Assembly (NCBI GenBank): GCA_033002965.1
Contig: JAURVB010000097.1
Coordinates: 1 to 64,000 of the forward strand
Source of the DNA: Piper betle
Lineage: Eukaryota > Streptophyta > Magnoliopsida > Piperales > Piperaceae
Direction of reading: 5' to 3'
Length of the DNA: 64,000 nt
This document shows, piece by piece, positions 1 through 11,147 of this stretch (within the stretch, counting starts at the first letter, position 1; each line of letters starts with the position of its first letter). The translations under genes and the position numbers were made by a program. The notes below the pieces were generated by a model that searched no databases, was not told where the DNA came from, and was given only the letters and a program-made list of their open reading frames with translations.

Positions 1-1500
1 CTCGGTACACGTGTCCTGAAACCGACTCAACTCGAAAAATAATGGTCGACCCGACCGGTTCTGAATATAAAACCCTAACTCGAATCGTGGGTTTTACAGG
101 TTGAGCCTGACTTCATCCCTCCGAAAATAAGATTTTAAATATTTATTTCTTTTAACTTTGAGCTATTTGGAGCTGAAGCTATTTATGTTTTAATAGAAAA
201 TTTTACATTCTTTAATAGTTTGCAAAATTTTACACCTTAATTGATAATATAGAAAAAAATGTTTTTCATTAAAAAATAAAAAGGGGGTGTTATACCACAT
301 TCATTAAAAATTATTTAAATCATTCTATACGTACGTTTTCCACCTTATTTCTACCCAGGTCATGAAATAAGCATTAGGGGTTAGTTATGATTTAGGAAAT
401 TTATATAATGACGTAGGTGACAAATGTGATTATTGAATATAGCCAAACAATTTTCTTTAAAGTTATGGATATCAGGTAGCGAGGGATTCAATCCGAATTT
501 GTCCAGTTTATATCGGATTTGGAATAATTTCAAATTGGATTTGAGTTTGGACTTTTCAGATATACAATATATTAAAAAATATTCAGATTGGATCGGATAT
601 AGATTTGGGGTAATCCGACCCGAATCCGATCAGAGTATGTAATATTTTATAAAATTATATTTTAAAATATTTTTAATTATATTTAATCTATTTATATATT
701 TAATTTATATTATTATATTATTTTAATCAATCGGGTCGGATTCGAGTATGGATGTGGTAAAAATAAATAAATATAATCATTGGATTCAAATTGGATTCAG
801 ATTTGAATTTTAGAATTCGAGTCAGATTTGGATATAACCATATCTTATCCATATCAAACCTGGATATGGCTATATCCGACCTGAACCCATCCCTATATGT
901 AATGACGACAACATGGAATATGAATCAGTTTATAATTTGACAACAAGATGCATTTTAATGTAGAGTACACCACACAAACGGCAAAAACATAAAGAATTAT
1001 GCATCCCTCTATTTTCTTCAACCCTCAAAACCCCACATAGAGGTGCCTATCAGTTGAATTTAGTCAGGTATTATTCATACTAAGCCTGTTAATTACCTTA
1101 TACCCGAATACCAAACCCAACTATGCACCATTTAATTTTTTACTACCCAGACTTGGACTTGACACTTACCCGTTTACCAAACCTGAACTTGACTATTTAA
1201 AACTAGATTATGTTATAAAAATTTAAATTAAATGGGACCATGAAAAATTAAATTCGAAATAATCATCTAAAAAAATAAAGAGGTTAAATAGGCTAATACA
1301 AAAAAAAAGACTTGAAAATTAATAATATTAATTTTATGTACAAATACATATATTTGTATGATAAAGTTTAAATTATATTAAATATAATTTTTATAAAAAA
1401 AATTATATTATTAAAATCATATGAGGTACTCGGTTTTCTAAATAAAACAGATCATTATAAAATGGGTATCGGGTATATTAAAACCAAAGCAATTATACAG
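1..1500. other. AT-rich intergenic DNA with degenerate repeats
   Basis: No convincing gene is visible. The stretch has two kinds of low-complexity repeats. One (about 414-899) is built from variants of ATCCGA/TCGGAT with an AT-rich centre. The other (about 1080-1510) is built from variants of TACCC/GGGTA around an AT-rich core. Both look like degenerate non-autonomous transposon remnants. Short open frames here have no recognisable protein features. Confidence 0.6.
414..899. mobile_element. possible small non-autonomous DNA transposon
   Basis: The 8-mer taatgacg occurs at 406-413 and again at 900-907, bracketing a 486-bp segment. The segment has related TCGGAT/ATCCGA motifs in inverted orientation at its two ends around an AT-rich centre. 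An 8-bp duplication is the hAT signature, and the right end reads ccatccctatatg, whose complement resembles the TAGGGATGG end of many hAT elements. The left end does not mirror this well, so the boundaries and the family are uncertain. Confidence 0.3.
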
Positions 1501-1589
1501 ATACCAGACAGGCACCCATACCGACACCTGGTGCCGCTGCCAAGGCTAGTGGAGGAAGTTGAATATTCCCCCAAAGCCATCGTCTTCTA

Positions 1590-2437
1590 CCCCCTTCCAT
1601 GGACGGCGTCATCGCTGTCAAACCTCGCCTCTGCCGCCAATTTCAACGTCGGGGCCGCCACCTTCTCAAACAACACCTCCCTCCGCAGCAAGCCTTATTC
1701 CCACATTAACATCGGCCTCGTCTGCATTTTCTCTCCAACGCTAGACAAAGTCTCTGCATCGGGTCATTTATTACTCTGTACAATTAATTTTCTCTTCATG
1801 GATGATTTAGGCAAATAACTCCTAATTGCTTATGTTCTTTTATAGTTGATACATAAATTTCGAATTATATCTGTGTTTGGTATGTCATTAATTTCTTTGA
1901 TAGACCTATTTAATTGATTCAAAATGAACCATGAATTGATTTTGAAGTTCTAAATTTTTAGGTTCAAATATTTATTCAGGACCAACTCAGCAACATGAGC
2001 ATGTTTATGGTGACAAACAAAGGAGGTGAGTCACAGGTATCTTGCTTGCTTCAATTTTTATCGGTTTTTTTCTACTCTTCTCAAGGAAAAGGGCAATTTT
2101 TTAATTAGATCACAAGTTTTCTTCATAATGCATCTGATTTATAAGATTAGAGTGATTTTGGTAGTTTAAATGGATATTAATGCTTTTAGGTTGCGGTCAG
2201 GAAGGCGTATGAGCATTAAAACCTTTTTAATGTTTATCTTGTTCAAATTTAGGATTCATGTTCATTATTATTTGGGAATAGGTCAATGAAGAAAAAGGCA
2301 GAAGGCATTTTGTTTTTTATCTCTGGTGCTGTCTAAAATTTTCTACTTTATTTCATTCAGCAATCCCATGGAGTATTCACACTAAGCCTTGCTTTACGAA
2401 GTTTTGTGAGAGGGGCAGGCCTATTAATGTAGAAAAG
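1590..2437 (+). other. candidate 5' exon region of the PAI gene
   Basis: A GC-richer island at about 1590-1740 and a short exon-like piece at about 1964-2025 lie upstream of the isomerase. In one frame the island reads as a Ser/Ala/Asn-rich stretch that could be a transit peptide, but no in-frame Met sits close upstream; the ATG at 1599 is in another frame that stops after about 36 codons. The short piece has a good acceptor (ttttag at about 1963) and a consensus donor (gtgagt at 2026). Transcript data are needed to choose between these. Confidence 0.35.
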
Positions 2438-2544
2438 GTCGGATTCCCTTTGAGTCTCTTTCTCTGGCTTTCAACCCGTACTCAAAGAACAACACTGGAA
2501 GAGCATTTATTAAACGTCAATCTTCTGGATTGTCTTCAAGTCCC

Positions 2545-3645
2545 ATGGATTTGTTAGATTATAAGCCCTTGGTCAAAATGTGTGGTATAACATCACCAGA
2601 AGATGCAGCATTGGCTGCTGAAGCAGGTGCTGATCTCATTGGAATGATCATCTGGCCCAACTCAAAACGTTCTGTTTCACTATCAATTGCTAAGGAGATC
2701 TCAAAAGTTGCACGACAATATGGTGCAGATGCAGTTGGTGTGTTTGTGGATGATGATGTACAAACAATATTGAGAGCTTTGGAGGTTGTCGATCTCGAAT
2801 ATGTGCAGGTAAACCTTTGTCTTTAGAGCATTCAGTGGAGTTATTTATGATTTTGTTTTGATGAGATGGAGCATTTTTCAGCTTCATGGAGAAGTATCTC
2901 GAGCTGGATTTCCAATTATAACGCAAAATGGGCGAGTTATTTATGTTCTTCATGCTGATGAAAATGGAGAGCTCCTCAACACAGTCTCCAAAGAAGAGAG
3001 TTGTCTAGCAGATTGGATCTTGGTAGATAGCATCACTGGAGGCAGGTATGAGAAAACTAATTTGTCGATCATTTCTCTGTTTTTTTATTACATACAATAT
3101 CATGTGAAAAAAAATCGTGTTGGTAATATGTTTTTGATATGTGCTGTCTCACCTCAAGGTGTTTGATGAAGTACTTATCAGCCATCCTACATTAATTGCT
3201 GTGTTTCTTTCTTCATTGTTATGGTGTACAGCTGGATGTAGATTAGATGTTATCATAGCATGTATCTTATATACTGGCCTTAATTTGCCTTGTGACTGTG
3301 TTTATCAGAGTTGTGAATTCTTTTAGGTACTTTTACCCGGAAACATATAGGATTCTTCATTTTTGCCGCTTATTTTCATATGGTAAAGGCCACTTCTGGT
3401 TGATGTTTTGCAGTGGCAAGGGATTTAACTGGTCAAACTTTACATTGCCCGACCTTAGCAGCAAAAATGGATGGTTATTGGCAGGAGGAATAAGCACCGA
3501 AAATGTGTGTGAAGCTGTCGCAACTCTAAAACCAGATGGTGTCGATGTAAGCAGTGCTATCTGTGGTCCTGATGGGATTAAAAAAGACTCAAATAAGATA
3601 TCCTCTTTCATGAGCAAAATCAGATCAAGTGGGTATAAATTGTAA
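2545..3645 (+). CDS. PAI1: Phosphoribosylanthranilate isomerase (tryptophan biosynthesis), 5' end unresolved
   Basis: This enzyme isomerises N-(5'-phosphoribosyl)anthranilate to CdRP, the third step from chorismate to tryptophan, in plastids. Exons are 2545-2808, 2882-3045 and 3414-3645; they join in phase and give 219 residues from the chosen Met. Visible family features are the first barrel strand KMCGIT with the catalytic Cys at about residue 13, GADLIGMI, the general-acid Asp in WILVDS (about 137), GGSGKGFNW across the last splice, WLLAGGI, and the phosphate-binding GVDVSS near the end. These match the plant PAI/TrpF family closely. The frame stays open upstream of the chosen Met to a stop at 2425-2427, so a transit peptide should begin further upstream. 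One in-phase option joins a small exon at about 1995-2025 (ATGAGCATG..., strong donor GAG/gtgagt) to an acceptor at 2437, but that acceptor lacks a good pyrimidine tract. Family identity is secure; the N-terminus is not. Confidence 0.9.
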
Positions 3646-6442
3646 GAAATTTTGTACTATGACCTGAAAGCATTTATCGTAAGGTGAGGTAAGTGGCCCT
3701 TCTTCGGAATGCTTTTTCCAACATTGTTTGAATAACCAAATATCTGTGACCAGCATGGTTTGATCTCCATTCATCCCATAAAAATAATTCAGTGTTGTGT
3801 GAATGAATGATGTTTCCATTTTCTCCATTGAGCAGAGGCTGTCAATTAGATTGCATTCATTCTGGTTTCTTGGATATTTGACCGCTATCAGATAGCTAAA
3901 GAGTTGTATTCTGATCATCTTCCATGATGGAATGTTTCTACCAAAAATAAAACTAAACGTAAAAAGTCTATGTCTACTGCATCTGTGATCGTTTCTATTC
4001 CAAATGTTTGTTGTTGAGGATATGGGTCTTGTTCTGCAATACTAAGTCATGTAATGTATGAATGCTTTTAAGTACGTAGATATCTTTCCCATGACTTGTT
4101 TGCTATCTTTTGATGCCTGGTTTAACCATTTTTCATTTATCCTAATAAAAAAACGGAACTTGTAAACCCTTTTGGGGCCACATTTGAGTTCTCTTTTTTA
4201 AAAAAAAATCTTTGTTAAAGCGTCGCTTTATCAGGTTATATCTTTTCGTTTCTTTCCACTTCTCCTATACCGTGTCAAAGTAGGTCAGTCCCTAAACTCA
4301 AGTTCTTTTTATCTTTCTATCGAGGATGGCTTTAGGGTGGCACATTTGCGCGTCGAGCTAAACAATTTTTACCCGTACTTTTTATTAAAAACTAGACAAG
4401 ATATTGCAACACGTGTGATTTATACTATAAATAAGTTTTAATTTTAGGGATAAACTTTAGTTGAATGATGAGATAATATATAATAATATAATATCTTAGA
4501 TAGATGGGCTTTGATAAATCTTAACTAAAAGAAAGATAAATTATAATAATTTGATTTTTTTCTTGGTATTTTGATTGATTAAATTTGTTATGTTTAATTA
4601 GATGTGAGTATTTAGTTTTCCTTTTATTAATAAGAGTAGATGATGTTGCGAATTAGATGTATGGTTTATGCTATCTGATTATGCATTGTAATCTCATAAA
4701 AAGATTTGACAAAATTAGATATTTGAATTCGTAAAACGCACCTTCTTGTGTAAATTATACTAAGGAGAGTGTCAATGAAATTCAAATTAAACTAGTTCAA
4801 GTACTATAACGTAAACCAAGCACCAAATAGCTTTTGACTTGAACTCGAAGTTAAAATCAAAATGAGTTAAGCATGAGCCAAGTAAAACTCGAGACATTAC
4901 AAGTGAATGCCCTCCAATAACCTTCCCATCCAAATAAACCTTAATGGCCATGAACCAAATTTTACTCAATTTGTACCCAATTCGGTAACCCTAATGGGCA
5001 TTTCAAGTCCAAATGAATGTCGTGGTTATAAGATCCACGAGGTTGCAAGGTTAGTGTTATTAGTGGGTGTATTTAGTGGGTGCGCCGGGGGAGTGGTTGT
5101 GCGTGTGTGTGTTAGGGGATTGTCTTCTAAAATAAGAATAATATAAAAAAAAAATTAATGACCTTGACACCATCTATCCTCAAATCTAGGGCTCAATACT
5201 GTTCCTCCTTTTATCATCCACAACCCCATGCATACTGCAGATCTGTTGTCATCGCCATCATGGAGGATGATGATACTTCTATATTTTTGGAAAACATGTC
5301 TCTTTTTTGTAGAAGTTAAAAAACCTGTTTTGAATGGGCCTGTAATAGGCTGCTGGATCCATTGTCGATCCAGCCCATCATCTGTGTGCAAACGTTTCGC
5401 AGTAATGCATCATCTTTTCGGAAAAACTGCGGCAGTAAATCGTGATTTGATTGTCATTTGATTTATAGATTTACTAACCATTCTGAATTAAATAGAATAA
5501 AAATAGTGAAAAACTTATTCAATGTATATAAAAATAGTTGAAAAATTGGTTAAAACCAATTTTAAATATAGATGGTAATGCTAGAAAGTTTTACGATAAC
5601 TAAGTTACCAATTTAACTAAATATTATTTAATTAGATAATATACAATTATAAAATTCATTTTTATATCAGCATCAATTTTGAAACTTTGAATTGTTTAAA
5701 CATCAATGTGAAGAATTTGCTTAATTTTAAATATTTATTTATTTATTTCATAATTTGTAATATTAGATTAACATGGCTTGGATAGTCAGAACATTTATAA
5801 TTTGTGAATGAAAAAATATTTTAGATAATATGACTTTAATCAACTTAATGAAATGATTTATGATATATAATTCTTAACCAATTTGATAATATATTAATGT
5901 TTAACTAATGATAAAATATTGAAAATTTGGTTACGTATGAACTTTAGTAATTTTTTTAATAATAAATAATTATAAATATTACTATTGACTGAACTATAAT
6001 CGAGTAGGTTTACAACCCTATTTAAATCCTAATAGCTACTCTTAGTGGCAGGACTCTTAGCTGCCGCGATTTAATCTCGACCTGATCCAAACCTCTTAAT
6101 TTTCTTTTGTTTTAGTTTGAACACAAATCATGATTCAGATTATTTCATCATTTTCTTAATTATTGTGAATTTCAATCTCTGCCATCAAATTATTATAATT
6201 TGCAATATTTCAAACTCGATTCGATGGGCAAGCACCGTCGTAGGTATCCACGTACGTGGACGCCTAACCACAAGCCCGTGGCGTTGTGACGGCACCTTCC
6301 TCCCCAACTTCGTCAATGGCGTCGCCGTGGAAGCCACCCCCAAACCAACCAAGTCCACAAAAATGGCCGCCAAAGCAACCTCCCACCCCCATCCCCCCTC
6401 ACCACGGCCCCAACGACCAAGAAAGCTCCCACCTTTGCCGCG
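3646..6442. other. intergenic region, PAI 3' flank to next gene
   Basis: About 2.8 kb without a supported gene. It holds the 3' flank of the isomerase gene, AT-rich DNA (about 5460-6000 is strongly AT-rich) and, from about 6230, a GC-rich rise that is the probable promoter and 5' UTR of the next gene. Short open frames at 4787-5461 lack any recognisable domain. Confidence 0.6.
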
Positions 6443-9400
6443 ATGGCCGACTCCTCCGCCCTCCGCTGCTCCGCCTTCTCGGCATTCGGCGGCGGCCGCG
6501 GCCGCGGCGGCCGGAGGCTGGCCCGGACGGCTCCGAGGTCGGTGGCCGCCGGATCGCGGCGGCTCCGCCGGTTCCGGGTTGTGCGGGCGGCGCGCTGGGG
6601 CGAGCAGGAGAGCGACGAGGGGTTTTATCCGTGGGAGTCGGGATATGGCGGGAATGGCGGATTCGGTGAGTAAAATGTGGTTTTCCTTCATTCAATTTGT
6701 TGATGTGTTGGTGAATTGATTGTTTGAAGAATGAGCTTCCTTAATTTCCAATTTGCCTCTGTTAATGGTGGATGTCTGGATTCATATTGATGGAATATTG
6801 TTTGCATTGCTTATCTTAATTGCTAAATTTGTTGTTTCTGGGACCAATTTGAAGAGCAGGTTGTATGTTTAATATGTTAATGATTAATGGTTGAAGCGAT
6901 CTTGGTGGATTTATTGCTTGAACTAGTTTCCCCAGTTTTTAAATTGATTTTTTCTAGGGCCATTTTGATGGGCATGCTAGGTTTTGCATGTGCTAATGAT
7001 TGATCATTGGATCCTGTCTCGATGGTTGGATTATGCTGTTGTATTTTGACTAATATGTTGTCTAATTTTATTAAAAAAACATTTTTTATCAACTTTGTAG
7101 TAATACGAATGTCATTGCAAATTAAAGGAAAATGATGTCCTATTTGGTGCCATAGTTTTGTGGAGGTGAGTGTGTGTATTGGTTTTAAATAGACCTTGTC
7201 AACATTTTTGCGAGGTTCAGTTTTTCTCTGTGTTGTAGAGATCTCAAACAACAGTTATGATGGAAGACTGGGATGTCTCCAATATTTGATTTGTCATATA
7301 TCGTCAACAAAATTAGAGCATACAGCTTATGGATTTAGCTGAGATAATATTAGAGCATAAAGCTTATGGATTTAGCTGAGATAATATTAGAGCACGTTGT
7401 CTCAAGCATGGTTGCATGAATCGGAATCGGAATCGGAATCGGTTTTCCATGGAGTCGGAATCGGAATCGGTCGGAATCGGAATCGGAATCGGTCTGAATC
7501 GGCCAAGAATCGGTTCAGTTGAATCGGTCCAAATTAATTTAATCGGTCATATATAATAATTTGACAATTTATAATATAAATATATTAAAATTGGGTATTG
7601 ATGTTATTTTGATATTATTCTGTGTATTATAGTTTATGATATTTTTAAATATTTTTTAAGATTTTTTTAAATTATTTAGAATTAATTATTATTTTTGACT
7701 CGAGTTAGACTCGAGTCAACTTTTAAATACGAGAATACCACTCTTTACCCCCGCCGCCGCCGCCGGCCCGGTCGGCGGCGAGTCTCGCGGCGGCAATGTC
7801 GGAGGATGTCGGCAGCCCGGTCGATGTCGGCAGCCCGGTCGATGTCGGCAGCCCGGTCGGACGAACAGTCGGCGGCCTGGAGCCGGTGGCGAGTCGGCGG
7901 CGATTCGTGCGTCACAGCCCGATTCGGTCCGGCCACACGTCGGCGGCGAGGTCGGCAGCCCGGTCGGCGGCGAGCCCGGAGTCGGGGACGCACGGCGGAG
8001 GGCGGAAACGGGGCGGCGGCGGGCGGACGAGCGGCGGCGGCGTGGGGGGAGCGGGTTTGATTTTAGGTTTTCAAATCCAAATTACCATTTTACCCATGTT
8101 TAAATAATTTAATAAAAATCATACATAGGGTATTTTGGTAATTTCCTAAAAAAACGGATTCCGATTTAAATTGGCCGATTCCGATTCCGCGTTAATTCGG
8201 TCGGAATCGGCCGAAAATCGCCGATTCATGGCCCGATTCGGGGCCGACCGAGTCGGCCCCGAAATCGGATCGGCGCGACGCCGATCCGATTTAAATCGGC
8301 CGATTCCGCACGGAATCGGCCGATTCGTGCATCCGAGGTCTCAAGTTCACTTCCCAACCTAAAATAAGCTGTATATTAGGTTGTGTAATTGTTGCTTTTT
8401 TCTCGTTTGTTTGCATTCCTTTTCTGGGGATGCTAACACATGTTTACGACATAATTAATTTATTTCTTAACCACTTGGAGGCATTTGCTTCTCAAACTTG
8501 AAATATATGCTAAAAGAAAGCAGTCCTATAGTCGGTTCCTTAGGTCTTGTGCTTTATCATGTTGTTATTATTTTTGCAGTGCAACCTAACAAACTTTTAC
8601 CGTTCATTGAACATTGATATATGCATTGTACAATTGCCTATACTTGAAATGAATTCTGAAGAAGCTTGAAGCAAACTTTTGAGTGCCACTTCAAAATAGT
8701 TATGCATGTTTGCAGAATGGGTATCTGAAGAAAGAGTGACTCTTTTTACTACTGATGGGCTGCTTCAAATTGGAGGCTCTCTAGTTCCTCATAGAATATC
8801 ATCTTCAGAGGTACCACATTTGATACTGTTAACTATATGATTAAATATACTTTTCTTTTACATAGTGTATTGCTATCATCTTTCTTGTTGTCTAGAACAA
8901 TAGATCATGTTGTTCAGTAGAAATATATCTGCAGGTGGTATTAATGTTTTACTTGAACTGCTTTTGAGAGAGAACATGCACTTCTGTGAACAATTGTATT
9001 CTGTTTCTAAATATTTTGCATGTATGTAGAAAAAACAAGGTGGAAAAGTGTCTAAAAGATTCCTGCATTTTCAAGAGAAAGACTATATTAATCCAAGTCA
9101 AGGTCTTTGTCTGGGTGCCCTTTTCGATATTGCAGCCACCAATGTAAGTCGGTTCACAGCCATTTTATTTTTATTTCCATTTTAATTTTTTTCCCATTTT
9201 GTTTAGAAGCAAGATGCGGGAGAGCAATGATCTGTTTTTTTCCCCTTCTCTGGAAAATTATTATACTATCTCAACTGTCATTGTAGGGATTGGACATGGG
9301 TAGGAGATTATGTATTTTTGGATTCTGCCGTTCCATAGAGATGCTAAGTGATGTTGTCGAAGAAACGGTTTTAGAGCATGGTGGAGAGGTATATTTTTGC

Positions 9401-10201
9401 TTTGTAATGCATAGAATCAAGCTTGAATAGCAATTAGTAAATGTGTTATAGTTTTTCTCGATGGCATGAACAGATTGTTTCTTAGGTTAATGATGTTAGA
9501 TTTAAACTTTATGAGTGCCACATAAACAAAATTGCTCTATGTATTGTCCTTAACAAGTGTTTTGAGAAATTACATAAGAACAAATGTTCTAATTTCGCTT
9601 TTACTGAGAATAGAAGTTTCTACAAAATTGACGATTTGGTTGGCAAAATACATTAATCAGATGAGAAAATAGTTTTTATATGCTGAAATATTTGGTCTAT
9701 GGTTCAAGCTAATATTGGACTTAAGATGCCATGCAAGCTCATACTTTGAATCTTGGACAAACTACACAAAGTGAAATTGGCGATGAGACTCATCATTGCT
9801 TAGCTGACGAAGGAGAAAAGTTTATGACATTATTGGAAAATAACCTTTATAAACAAAAACAGTTTGTCTTTAATTTAATGGCAAACGTTGGCGAGGCTTT
9901 TGGAAACTTGAAAATTGAGTAAGGTTTTCCTATCAACTTTTAATTTGTGGAACCGTCAACCTGATCTTATATTTCTGGTTGTCCATCTTCTTTCATAAAA
10001 TTCTTTCTCTAAATTGTTTCATTATGTTAGGTTGTTGCAACAGAAAAGGCAAGTGAAGGAGGCTTGCAAGAGAAACTTACCATGACAGTTGCAGTGCCGC
10101 TTCTATGGGGTGTTCCTCCTACGTCTGAGACTCTTCGAGTTGCTGTAAAAAGTGGTGGCGGGATCGTGGAGAAGGTCTACTGGAAGTGGGATTTCTTTTA
10201 G
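6443..10201 (+). CDS. Conserved plant protein of unknown function, probably plastid-targeted
   Basis: Five exons: 6443-6665, 8716-8810, 9030-9143, 9287-9388 and 10031-10201. All junctions are GT-AG and in phase and predict 234 residues. The first 60 or so residues are rich in Ala, Arg, Gly and Ser with almost no acidic residues (RRLARTAPRSVAAGSRRLRR), as in a plastid transit peptide. The rest is a compact domain of about 160 residues with no membrane segment. Recognisable stretches are LFTTDGLLQIGGSLVP, LCLGALFDIAAT, DMGRRLCIFGFCRS, LTMTVAVPLLWGVPP and the C-terminal VEKVYWKWDFF. I do not recognise a named family. The clean exon phasing and strong protein character of short exons show that it is a real gene. 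Intron 1 is 2,050 bp and carries a hAT-like insertion and a 37-bp tandem duplication. Confidence 0.8.
7312..7394. repeat. tandem duplication, 37-bp unit
   Basis: Two near-identical 37-bp copies (7312-7348 and 7349-7385; one base difference) begin attagagcat and end gagataat, followed by a 9-base partial third copy. They lie directly 5' of the hAT-like element within intron 1 of the unknown plastid-protein gene. Confidence 0.85.
7407..8337. mobile_element. hAT-like non-autonomous DNA transposon with 8-bp target duplication
   Basis: The 8-mer GTCTCAAG is present at 7399-7406 and again at 8338-8345. Between them lie 931 bp whose ends are imperfect inverted repeats: CATGGTTGCATGAATCGG at the left, and CTCGGATGCACGAATCGG as the complement of the right end (14 of 18 match). 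An 8-bp duplication, a C-A-x-G-G-like terminus and many short subterminal motifs in both orientations (GGAATCGG left, CCGATTCC right) are hallmarks of the hAT superfamily. No transposase is encoded. The core at 7740-8060 is strikingly GC-rich and contains three exact 18-bp tandem copies. Open frames across the core are compositional artefacts. Confidence 0.85.
7805..7858. repeat. 18-bp tandem repeat, three exact copies
   Basis: The unit gatgtcggcagcccggtc occurs at 7805-7822, 7823-7840 and 7841-7858 without a mismatch. Related cggcagcccggtcgg pieces recur at about 7950-7970. It lies in the GC-rich core of the hAT-like element. Confidence 0.95.
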
Positions 10202-11147
10202 TTTGTCAACAAACACGAACCTGTCTATTTGTACATAATTGATGCAATCTTTTACCTGGCTTTCTCATTTGTATCTAGTGTTGCTAAATGCCATATTGGC
10301 CATTTCTATGTTTCTAACCCACCTCTTGTTGGAACGATTTGTTCTGCTTGATGGTATGCGTCTGGAGGGTGTTCCCATCAAGATGTAAATTGTAACTGAT
10401 TCAAGTTAAAAAAAATGTCTCTCTACAACTATTATACATGATTGTGAATATTAGCAAAAACAACACTTTCAGCTCCTGAATAATGTTCCCATTTGCAATG
10501 AAGAGTGTTTTTTTTATTAAAACATGTCTCCCAAACTCGAGAAAAAAACGTTTGTATAAAATGTTTTTCAGCCCTCAAAAAAATAATCACTTATTTGATT
10601 AATATAGAACCCTGATGACATATATAGGTAATAAGATATTTGTTAATATTGTATCAATTCAAAATCTTCAAATTTGAACTTCAACTTAGACCGAGCTGCT
10701 AATTGCAAGCCAGGCATTTGCTTGAGCTTTAAAATAATGAATTTGAGTTCAAATCGAACACATTTTGCTCACAAGCCAGCTAACATTGCACTCTTGGTAC
10801 TATCTGAATATATCTTTAATTTCTAGTTAAACTTTAGTGGAGCATCTCTTATTTGCACAAGAAAAATATTATTTATATTTTTAAAATTTATTTTGAGAGC
10901 TCGGGATTGTTTTCACCTTGACATTAAATAACACAATTCAGAATATTTATAAAATGCGTATTTAAATTCTGTATCGAACCAAATCAAATTTAATCGCGTT
11001 AACCTCACTCACTGTTATTTTGCCTCGTCCCTATCTTATCTTAATTAATTAACAGAGACTCTTAGCAATTATCTTATCCTAATTACTTTTGTTTCTTCGA
11101 GAAAAAGAGAGAGAGGGAAGGAAAAATCTCTCCCGCCGCCGGCGACA
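10202..11147. other. intergenic spacer
   Basis: AT-rich DNA between two plus-strand genes. It should hold the 3' UTR of the upstream gene and the promoter of the pseudouridine synthase; the last 50 bases before the ATG are purine-rich (gagaaaaagagagagagg), as in many plant 5' UTRs. No other gene is seen. Confidence 0.6.

Noticed and set aside
6185..6719. Long antisense and overlapping sense frames around the first exon of the unknown plastid-protein gene
   Set aside because: Compositional shadows of the GC-rich exon; only the frame from 6443 splices in phase to the downstream coding exons.
7695..8107. Overlapping open frames of 80-121 codons on both strands
   Set aside because: They fall in the GC-rich core of the hAT-like element, consist of Arg/Ala/Gly/Ser repeats in every frame, and have no domain.
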